Origin: an uncultured Muribaculaceae bacterium
Lineage (GTDB): Bacteria > Bacteroidota > Bacteroidia > Bacteroidales > Muribaculaceae
Reading direction: 5' to 3'
Length of the DNA stretch: 5,639 nt
NCBI GenBank assembly: GCA_910589095.1
Contig: CAJUSN010000147.1
Coordinates: 1 to 5,639, forward strand
A model generated the notes under the pieces. It searched no databases, was not told the origin of the DNA, and saw only the letters and a list, made by a program, of their open reading frames with translations. A program made the translations under genes and the position numbers. Shown here piece after piece: positions 1-5,639 of the stretch. How positions within the stretch are numbered: the stretch's first letter is position 1; each line of letters opens with the position of its first letter.

Positions 1-521
1 GGATTGCCTGTCATCACGATCGACTCGGCGGGGAAGAAACGCTCCATCCCTTCATAGGCCACGCATATTTTGTCCGCTTTTTTAGCCAGAAGCTTGTTGG
101 TGACTCCGGCATAGGAATTTTGTTCCTGAAGGAGTGTGGGGATGCCGGCTTTCTGTGCTTGTTTCAGCATTGGGCCTGAAGCGTAGCCGCCGACTCCCAC
201 GGCAATGTCGGGGTTGAAATCGCGTAGCACCTTGCGGGCCAACCGAAGGGAGCGCATGAGTTTCATTACCACCGAAAAGTTTCGCCACAGGCGCTTTCGG
301 TCGAAACCGGCCACCGGTAGTCCGGTGATGTCGTATCCTGCAGCGGGCACCCGTTCCATCTCCATACGCCCCAGGGCGCCCACGAAATGAATTTCGGTGC
401 GCGGGTCGCGGCGACGGAGCGCGTTGGCAATGGCCACGGCGGGGAAAATGTGGCCACCGGTGCCACCACCGCTTATGAGGACTTTCAGAGGAGAGTTGGA
501 TGAATTATGCTGATTGGACAT
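1..521 (-). CDS. murG: MurG, UDP-GlcNAc:lipid I N-acetylglucosaminyltransferase (N-terminal part, truncated by window edge)
   Basis: MurG transfers GlcNAc from UDP-GlcNAc to lipid I at the inner face of the cytoplasmic membrane, giving lipid II. The frame starts at the ATG at 519-521 and gives 173 complete codons, still open at base 1, so about half of the usual ~360-370 residues are present. Visible motifs are the glycine-rich loop GGGTGGH at residues 18-24 followed by IFPAVAIA, GGYASGP at 111-117, and QEQNSYAGVTNK at 132-143, which matches the EQN-x-x-AG-x-TNK signature of the N-terminal acceptor domain. The C-terminal UDP-GlcNAc-binding domain lies outside the window. The start is firm: an in-frame stop lies at 534-536 just upstream, and only about ten residues precede the first beta strand. 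The start is 16 bp after the ftsW stop, with no Shine-Dalgarno sequence, and is probably read from the shared transcript. No frameshift or internal stop is seen. Confidence 0.96.
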   Translation of the reverse strand, partial: MSNQHNSSNSPLKVLISGGGTGGHIFPAVAIANALRRRDPRTEIHFVGALGRMEMERVPAAGYDITGLPVAGFDRKRLWRNFSVVMKLMRSLRLARKVLRDFNPDIAVGVGGYASGPMLKQAQKAGIPTLLQEQNSYAGVTNKLLAKKADKICVAYEGMERFFPAESIVMTGN

Positions 522-537
522 GATTGTTGAGTTTCAA

Positions 538-1821
538 TTAAAGTTGAGAAGGGTTTTCGGCGCGCATGGCTTCAGGGAGCGCTTCGGCTTCGCTCTTTAG
601 GTCACGTTTCTTGCTTCCGGTGCGCACGGCGAAACGACTCACGCTGAGCATCACTCCGAAGGCTATGGATGTGACGAAGATTGAAGAACCACCCTTGGAA
701 ATGAGGGGCAGTGGCTGCCCGGATACCGGTATTACGCCGGTGACGATGCAAATGTGGAAGAGAGCTTGCAACACAATAGTGAGAGCCATCCCGATAACCA
801 ACAGCGCCGGGAAGGCGCGGGAACATCGCGAGGCTATGCGGCTCGCGCGTCCGAGTAGCCAGAGATAAAGCAGCAGCACGGCCACACCGCCAATTAGACC
901 GAGCTCTTCGACCACAATGGAGTAGATGTAGTCAGTGAAGGCGAGGGGAAGGCGCGAAGTTTCGCGGGAGTTACCGGGCATCACGCCAGTTACTCCGCCG
1001 TGGGCCTGGGCTATGTAGCCGAGCATTTCCTGACGGTTTTCACTGGTGATGGGTTGTTCGTATTTAGGGATGCTGTCACCGTAGGTGTGCAAACGCTCCA
1101 CCCAAGTTCCTGCACGCGAACCGGTGTCACCTGCGGCTACGAAAACCACGTAGGCACCAAAAATTGCCACATATACTCCGAGCACAATCAGAAGTCGCCT
1201 GATGCCTATACCTGACACAATCATCATGGAGAAGCTGATGCACATGAGCAGGATAGTGTTGGTGAGACCCTGGGGCACGAGCAGTCCGCCGAAAAGCATG
1301 ATAAGCGCGGCTGTGACACCGACGGCCCAGGATTCCACGCCGCCACCTTTCAATTGATAGCGCGACATTATGTAGGCCACCATTGCCGCTGCCGACATTT
1401 TCAGGAATTCGGCAGGCTGTATGGAGAAGAACACGAGGCTGAAAGAGCGTCGGGCCCCGTTGATTTCCTCGCCGAAAAACATGGTATAGACCATCATTGC
1501 CACACTTGCAAGGGCAAACACGGGAGTCCACCGCCATATCACGCGATAATGTGTGCGCTGGAGTATGCAGATTATTCCGAAACCTGCCAGGAGCATTGCT
1601 CCATGGCGGATAATGGTGCCATACACACCCATGCCGGCACTGTTGACCTCGCGCGAAGAGGCGCTGTAGAGCTCTACTACCGATATGATAACCAGCAGTA
1701 TGTATATGCCCCACAGGTGTTTGTCGCCCTTAGCCAACGGCAAGAGGCGATCATCGGCTTTTGCGGGAGCTGCGCCAGCGGCGGCAAGGGGTGAAGTCAG
1801 TGTGTCGATAGATGGTTGCAT
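538..1821 (-). CDS. ftsW: FtsW, SEDS-family peptidoglycan glycosyltransferase of the divisome
   Basis: This is a 427-residue SEDS membrane protein, expected to polymerise lipid II into glycan strands at the septum with a class B PBP. By eye there are about ten hydrophobic segments, roughly at residues 37-55, 69-86, 97-115, 138-153, 166-183, 187-204, 208-229, 298-321, 336-361 and 376-398, with a large outer loop at about 230-297. Family motifs are NGARRSF at 121-127, QPAEFLK at 135-141, PGNS at 282-285, the loop aspartate D297 in FTDYIYS (the likely catalytic residue by alignment with RodA and FtsW), EELG at 305-308, and GQPLPLISKGGSS at 368-380. A cytoplasmic tail of ~35 residues rich in Ala and Pro precedes the first helix, and a charged tail follows the last. 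The dcw position between murD and murG favours FtsW over the paralogue RodA. The start lies 35 bp after the murD stop and has no Shine-Dalgarno sequence. Confidence 0.96.
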   Translation of the reverse strand: MQPSIDTLTSPLAAAGAAPAKADDRLLPLAKGDKHLWGIYILLVIISVVELYSASSREVNSAGMGVYGTIIRHGAMLLAGFGIICILQRTHYRVIWRWTPVFALASVAMMVYTMFFGEEINGARRSFSLVFFSIQPAEFLKMSAAAMVAYIMSRYQLKGGGVESWAVGVTAALIMLFGGLLVPQGLTNTILLMCISFSMMIVSGIGIRRLLIVLGVYVAIFGAYVVFVAAGDTGSRAGTWVERLHTYGDSIPKYEQPITSENRQEMLGYIAQAHGGVTGVMPGNSRETSRLPLAFTDYIYSIVVEELGLIGGVAVLLLYLWLLGRASRIASRCSRAFPALLVIGMALTIVLQALFHICIVTGVIPVSGQPLPLISKGGSSIFVTSIAFGVMLSVSRFAVRTGSKKRDLKSEAEALPEAMRAENPSQL

Positions 1822-1856
1822 TCTGAAACGGTGTGAGAGATGAAAGGTGGAGTTGG

Positions 1857-3215
1857 TTATTTTTCAAGATTTTTCACAGCCTGCTTGAAGAGCTCGCCGC
1901 GGTTTTCGTAGGAAGTGAAGAGGTCAAAGCTTGCGCAGCATGGTGAGAGCAGCACAGTGTCACCTTTGGATGCGATTTTGCTGCAAGCCTCCACGGCATC
2001 TTCAAGCGAATGGGTGTCGGCGATTGTTTCAACATGAGGGGTGAAGAAGTCAAGGAGCTTGGCATTGTCCTTTCCCATGCACACAATGGCTTTTACTTTC
2101 TGCTTCACGAGAGGCAGTATTTCGGAGTAGTCATTGCCTTTGTCTTTACCGCCGAGGATCAGGACCACAGAGGGCACACTGGCGGGCATACTTTCGAGTG
2201 CATACCAGCAGGAGTTTACGTTTGTGGCTTTTGAATCGTTGATCCAACGCACGCCGTTGATGGTGGTTATATATTCCAGACGGTGTTCCACCCCTTCGAA
2301 GTTGGAAAGGGCGCGGCGTATCTCATCTTTCTTGATGTTGAGGAGGCATGCCGAGAGTCCGGCAGCCATGGAGTTGTACAAGTTGTGGAGTCCGTTGAGC
2401 GATAGCTCGGCGCGTGGCATGGTGAGGGATGTTTCGGGGGTGTCGATGACCAGTTGGTCGTCGCTGTCCACGTAGGCTTTGGTTTCCTTTTCCACATGTT
2501 CGGCGAAGGGATACATGCGAGCCTCGGTGGTAACCTGCTCGAGCTGTCGTCGGATCACGGGGTCGTCCTGCCAGTAGATGAAAGCATCCTGGGGGGTGAG
2601 GTTGTTGAGGATGCGGAACTTGGCATTGATGTAGTTCTGCATCTTGTAGTCGTAGCGGTCAAGATGGTCGGGGGTGATGTTGAGTATCACAGCCACGTTG
2701 GCTTTGAACTCATACATGTTTTCCAGCTGGAAAGATGAGAGCTCGATGACATAAACATCGTGGGGTTCGCGAGCAACCTGAAGGGCGAGCGAACGACCCA
2801 CGTTTCCGGCCAAACCTACGTTGATGCCGGCATCGGCAAGGATGTGGTAGGTGAGCATGGTGGTTGTGGTTTTACCGTTGCTGCCGGTAATGCACACCAT
2901 TTTGGCGTCGGTGTATCGGCCTGCGAGTTCTATTTCGGAAATTACGGGTATTCCGCGTTCGACGATGGCTTTCACCATGGGAGCTGTTGGGGGGATGCCC
3001 GGGCTTTTGACCACGAGGTCGGCGTCGAGGATGCGTTCCGGAGAGTGGGCTCCCTGCTCCCATTCAATGCCTTCGGCATCAAGCATTGCGGCATACCGTG
3101 GGGCAACGGTGCCCATGTCGGAGAGGAACACCTCCATGTTTTTATCTTTTCCGAGGATGGCGGCGCCCACGCCGCTCTCTCCTCCACCAAGTACTACAAG
3201 TTTTTCTCGTTTCAT
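1857..3215 (-). CDS. murD: MurD, UDP-N-acetylmuramoyl-L-alanine:D-glutamate ligase
   Basis: MurD is the cytoplasmic ATP-dependent ligase that adds D-glutamate to UDP-MurNAc-L-Ala. The full length is 452 residues, normal for the family. The N-terminal Rossmann-like UDP-binding domain shows GGGESGVGAA at 10-19 and VVKSPGIP at 68-75. The central ATPase domain has the P-loop GSNGKTTT at 111-118, ELSSFQLE at 158-165, ILNITPDHLDRY at 177-188, and K199 in the NAKFR context, which corresponds to the carbamylated lysine of Mur ligases. GLHNLYNSMAA lies at 275-285. The C-terminal domain has HRLE at 311-314, NDSKATN at 326-332, LGGKDKG at 354-360, and SPCCASFDLF with YENRGELF at 424-443. DSKATN and the SP-x-CAS block separate MurD from MurC, MurE and MurF. 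The start is 25 bp after the mraY stop, without a Shine-Dalgarno sequence, and puts the first beta strand at residue 5 as expected. All key residues appear intact. Confidence 0.98.
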   Translation of the reverse strand: MKREKLVVLGGGESGVGAAILGKDKNMEVFLSDMGTVAPRYAAMLDAEGIEWEQGAHSPERILDADLVVKSPGIPPTAPMVKAIVERGIPVISEIELAGRYTDAKMVCITGSNGKTTTTMLTYHILADAGINVGLAGNVGRSLALQVAREPHDVYVIELSSFQLENMYEFKANVAVILNITPDHLDRYDYKMQNYINAKFRILNNLTPQDAFIYWQDDPVIRRQLEQVTTEARMYPFAEHVEKETKAYVDSDDQLVIDTPETSLTMPRAELSLNGLHNLYNSMAAGLSACLLNIKKDEIRRALSNFEGVEHRLEYITTINGVRWINDSKATNVNSCWYALESMPASVPSVVLILGGKDKGNDYSEILPLVKQKVKAIVCMGKDNAKLLDFFTPHVETIADTHSLEDAVEACSKIASKGDTVLLSPCCASFDLFTSYENRGELFKQAVKNLEK

Positions 3216-3240
3216 ACCGTGTGTAGATAATAAGTAGGTC

Positions 3241-4500
3241 TTATCTTATTTTAAGTGTGACGAAAGTGATAGCAGCCAAAAGAATGGCAACGATCCAGAA
3301 GCGGACCACGAGTTTTTGCTCGGGCACGGGAGCGAATGGCCGGCGTATGATAGCGTCGAGGCAGTCGGCGCCGGATTTCTGGAAGTGATGATGGAGCGGG
3401 GTGCATTTGAATATGCGCCGAGCCTCCCCGCGTCGTTTCGTATATTTGAAGTAGCTCACCTGCATCATTACGGAGAGGTTTTCCACAAGGAAAATTCCGC
3501 AGAGGATTGGGGTGAGTAGCTCTTTGCGGGTGAGGATGGCGAAAACTGCAATGATACCGCCTATGGTAAGGCTTCCAGTGTCGCCCATGAATACCTGGGC
3601 GGGATTGGCGTTATACCAGAGGAACCCGATAAGAGCTCCGATAAATGCTGCCATGAACACCACGAGTTCGGCGCTGTCAGGGATATAGAGAATGTTGAGG
3701 TAAGAGGCATAGATGATGTTGCCGCCGAGATAGGCCATGATCAGAAGGGCCACGCCTATTATGGCGGAGCATCCGGCACACAGTCCATCGACGCCGTCGG
3801 TGAGGTTGGCACCGTTGCTGACGGCCATTACCACGAGGATGGTTATGAGAACGAACACTATCCATCCGGCAGTGGGTCCGAATTCACCCATCCAGGAGGT
3901 GAGCCACTGATAGTCGAAGTTGTTGTTTTTTACGAACGGGATGGTGGTCTGAGGGCTTTTTACATCCTCAGGCTGATAGGTTATGACGGTTTCGGTTGTG
4001 GTGACTGAGAGGGCTTCCACGTTCTCGCGTACAACGATATCGGGGCTGAACCACATGGTTAGACCTACGATTAGTCCGAGTCCCAATTGACCGATGATCT
4101 TGAACTTACCTTTCATTCCATCCTTGTTGTGGCGTTTGAGCTTGAGGTAGTCGTCAAGAAATCCGAGTATTCCGAGCCAAATGGTGGAGATTATCATCAG
4201 GAGCATATAGACGTTAGTGAGGTCGCCTATGAGGATGCAAGGCACGAGTATGGAGAGGATTATTATAATGCCTCCCATTGTTGGGGTGCCCTTTTTGGAG
4301 TTTTCACCCTGTATGCCGAGATCGCGCACAATCTCACCTATCTGCATGCTGCGGAGACGGTCAATGATTTTGCGACCGAACACGAGCGCTATGAATAGAG
4401 CGATGACAAACGACGCACCCGAGCGGAACGTGATGTAATTCATCAGTCTCACACCGGGGATGCCGGAATCCTGCAAAAGTTCAAAAATATAATAAAGCAT
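3241..4500 (-). CDS. mraY: MraY, phospho-N-acetylmuramoyl-pentapeptide transferase
   Basis: MraY is the integral membrane enzyme that moves phospho-MurNAc-pentapeptide from UDP to undecaprenyl phosphate, forming lipid I. At 419 residues it is about 60 longer than the ~360-residue proteobacterial enzyme. Motifs are GTPTMGG at 71-77, the Mg-binding aspartate pair D116-D117 in GFLDDYLK, SNGANLTDGVDGL at 228-240, NPAQVFMGDTGSL at 299-311 with D307, and the histidine cluster PLHHHF at 368-373. About ten hydrophobic segments can be traced; the last is near 398-417. The extra length has two sources: a long polar stretch at about 152-208 between two membrane segments, and about 15-20 residues at 375-395 between the His cluster and VVRFW. 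Both look like Bacteroidales lineage traits. The start MLYYIFE is typical for MraY of this group, lies 48 bp after the murE stop and lacks a Shine-Dalgarno sequence. Confidence 0.98.
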   Translation of the reverse strand: MLYYIFELLQDSGIPGVRLMNYITFRSGASFVIALFIALVFGRKIIDRLRSMQIGEIVRDLGIQGENSKKGTPTMGGIIIILSILVPCILIGDLTNVYMLLMIISTIWLGILGFLDDYLKLKRHNKDGMKGKFKIIGQLGLGLIVGLTMWFSPDIVVRENVEALSVTTTETVITYQPEDVKSPQTTIPFVKNNNFDYQWLTSWMGEFGPTAGWIVFVLITILVVMAVSNGANLTDGVDGLCAGCSAIIGVALLIMAYLGGNIIYASYLNILYIPDSAELVVFMAAFIGALIGFLWYNANPAQVFMGDTGSLTIGGIIAVFAILTRKELLTPILCGIFLVENLSVMMQVSYFKYTKRRGEARRIFKCTPLHHHFQKSGADCLDAIIRRPFAPVPEQKLVVRFWIVAILLAAITFVTLKIR

Positions 4501-4548
4501 GATGGGTGTTGCCTATTGTTGATTGGTTATATGCTTGAAGAATGGGAA

Positions 4549-5639
4549 TCAGATTGATTTGAAGACTTCGGCCACCACCTCACAGTCATCGAAATGGTGC
4601 TTGACGCCATGGATTTCCTGGTAATTCTCGTGGCCTTTTCCGGCAATGAGTACAACGTCGCCGGGGGCAGCCATCATTATGGCAGCGCGGATAGCTTCGC
4701 GACGGTCAGTAATGCTGAGTGTGCGAGCGCGAAGTTCTTCGGTGTCGAGTCCGGTTGCCATTTCGGCAATGATTTCCGCCGGTTCCTCGTCGCGGGGATT
4801 GTCGGAAGTGAGTACGAGCTTGTCGGAGCGCAGAGCGGCTTCGCGTGCCATGATGGGTCGTTTTCCCTTGTCGCGGTTACCGCCGGCGCCCACCACGGTG
4901 ATTATCTTTCCCTTGCGGTTGAGGATGTCATCGATGGCCGTCAGTACGTTTACCACAGCGTCGGGGGTGTGGGCGTAGTCCACGATAGCGGTGATGCCTT
5001 TGGGCGAGCGAATGGTCTGGAAACGTCCGGCCACCGGTACAAGGCGGCTCATGTCGATGAGCACCTGCTCTTTGTCCCATCCGAGGAGGCATCCGGTTGC
5101 GTAAACGGAGGTGAGGTTATAAGCGTTGAAGCGTCCGGTGAAAAGTACTTCCACTTCATGACCGTTGAACTGCATGAGGGTGCCGTCGAGGCGGCTTTCA
5201 ATTATGCGTCCGGTGAAGTCGGCATCCTTACGGAGAGAGTAGGTGAATTTTTTTGCGCGGGTGTTCTGGAGCATATAGCTGCCGTTTCGATCATCGGCAT
5301 TGACAAGCGCGAATGCCTCGGGGGGCAGGAGGTCAAAGAACGATTTCTTTGCATCGCGGTAGGCTTCGACGGTCTTGTGATAGTCCATGTGGTCGCGGGT
5401 GAGGTTGCTGAACACGCCGCCGGCAAATTGCAATCCGGCAATGCGGTGCTGATGAGCGGCGTGGGAGCTGACTTCCATAGTGGCGTAGGTGCAACCGGCC
5501 ACCACCATCCGGTGAAGGAGTTCGTTGAGGGTGAGAGGATCGGGGGTGGTTTGGTTTGTTGGAACAGCTTCGGAGTCTATGTAGTTGCACACGGTGGAGA
5601 GGAGTCCGCATTTGTAACCCATCATGCGTGCCATTTCGT
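4549..5639 (-). CDS. murE: MurE, UDP-MurNAc-L-Ala-D-Glu:meso-2,6-diaminopimelate ligase (N-terminus cut off by window edge)
   Basis: MurE is the cytoplasmic ATP-dependent ligase that adds the third stem-peptide residue to UDP-MurNAc-L-Ala-D-Glu. The frame is open at base 5639 and ends with TGA at 4549-4551. About 362 of an expected ~480-490 residues are visible. The UDP-binding domain and the P-loop are missing, so the ATG at 5634 is an internal Met and not the start. Counting from that Met, visible motifs are TTPDPLTLNELL at 29-40, MEVSSHAAHQHRI at 53-65, SNLTRDHMDYH at 76-86, the DAKK segment at 94-97 with the likely carbamylated lysine, GRFNAYN at 167-173, VDYAHTPDA at 218-226, GAGGNRDKGKRP at 249-260, SDNPRDEEP at 277-285 and AGKGHENYQ at 331-339. 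The DNPR box is the signature of meso-DAP-adding rather than Lys-adding enzymes. mraY follows 48 bp downstream. Confidence 0.97.
   Translation of the reverse strand, partial: EMARMMGYKCGLLSTVCNYIDSEAVPTNQTTPDPLTLNELLHRMVVAGCTYATMEVSSHAAHQHRIAGLQFAGGVFSNLTRDHMDYHKTVEAYRDAKKSFFDLLPPEAFALVNADDRNGSYMLQNTRAKKFTYSLRKDADFTGRIIESRLDGTLMQFNGHEVEVLFTGRFNAYNLTSVYATGCLLGWDKEQVLIDMSRLVPVAGRFQTIRSPKGITAIVDYAHTPDAVVNVLTAIDDILNRKGKIITVVGAGGNRDKGKRPIMAREAALRSDKLVLTSDNPRDEEPAEIIAEMATGLDTEELRARTLSITDRREAIRAAIMMAAPGDVVLIAGKGHENYQEIHGVKHHFDDCEVVAEVFKSI

Larger units (their letters stand above)
1..5639 (-). other. dcw cluster segment, probable single transcription unit murE-mraY-murD-ftsW-murG
   Basis: Five co-directional genes of peptidoglycan precursor synthesis and division are packed with gaps of only 48, 25, 35 and 16 bp. 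No hairpin followed by a T-run and no convincing Bacteroidota promoter (TTTG with TAnnTTTG at the right spacing) was found by eye in any gap. The block is therefore inferred to be part of a longer polycistronic transcript entering from beyond base 5639 and leaving past base 1. By the usual dcw order of this phylum, ftsI-type PBP genes would lie upstream of murE, and murC, ftsQ, ftsA and ftsZ downstream of murG; none of these is in view. Confidence 0.88.

Noticed and set aside
1127..1714. A 195-codon open frame on the minus strand in another frame within ftsW
   Set aside because: The ftsW frame encodes a clear SEDS protein over the same bases. The alternative is rich in Arg, His and Cys without membrane segments or motifs, as expected of an off-frame shadow in GC-rich coding DNA.
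1354..1794. A 146-codon plus-strand frame rich in His and Cys opposite ftsW, superficially resembling a metal-binding protein
   Set aside because: The His and Cys residues arise from reading the complement of hydrophobic ftsW codons. There is no regular Cys/His spacing and no sign of its own promoter.
2811..2818. A second match to the -7 box (TAGGTTTG on the minus strand) inside murD
   Set aside because: No -33 TTTG element lies about 20 bases upstream. A match to such a short degenerate motif is expected by chance in 5.6 kb.
2760..3230. A 156-codon open frame on the plus strand, antisense to murD
   Set aside because: It lies wholly opposite a well-conserved gene. Its translation has no recognisable motif, and its composition is what the complement of the murD codons would give.
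4482..4489. A match to the Bacteroidota -7 box (TATTTTTG on the minus strand) near the mraY start
   Set aside because: It lies inside the mraY coding region just after the start codon, and no TTTG -33 box is present at the right distance upstream. A transcript from here would lack the mraY start.
5632..5634. The ATG at 5634 as a possible true start of murE
   Set aside because: The preceding codon is in frame and open to the window edge, and a start here would leave out the UDP-binding domain and P-loop that every active MurE needs. It is an internal methionine of a gene cut by the window.

Overview
The window is a contiguous stretch of the dcw (division and cell wall) cluster from a Gram-negative bacterium, almost certainly a member of the Bacteroidota and probably of the order Bacteroidales. 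All genes lie on the minus strand, so transcription runs from high to low coordinates: murE (5' end cut off by the window edge), mraY, murD, ftsW, murG (3' end cut off by the other edge). The Bacteroidales assignment rests on three things. The gene order is murE-mraY-murD-ftsW-murG with no murF between murE and mraY. MraY is long, with an enlarged outer loop and an insertion after its His-rich motif. None of the four visible gene starts has a recognisable Shine-Dalgarno sequence. A family-level guess (Muribaculaceae or a relative) is only an impression.

Layout: 4549-5639 is murE, which adds meso-diaminopimelate. 3241-4500 is mraY, which makes lipid I. 1857-3215 is murD, which adds D-Glu. 538-1821 is ftsW, the septal SEDS glycosyltransferase. 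1-521 is murG, which makes lipid II. The gaps between genes are 48, 25, 35 and 16 bp. They contain no terminator hairpin and no convincing promoter, so the block reads as one transcription unit continuing past both edges.

Together the genes form a near-complete route from UDP-MurNAc-peptide to polymerised glycan. MurD and MurE build the stem peptide in the cytoplasm. MraY moves the muropeptide onto undecaprenyl phosphate, and MurG adds GlcNAc to give lipid II. FtsW polymerises lipid II at the division site with a partner class B PBP, which is not in this window. The DNPR motif in MurE indicates meso-DAP peptidoglycan.

I looked for an undescribed system on both strands and found none. The other open frames are shadows of these five genes. 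There is no stretch over 48 bp without a gene, and no tRNA, rRNA, CRISPR array, IS element or notable repeat. The findings below are modest lineage-specific variations in otherwise standard housekeeping genes.
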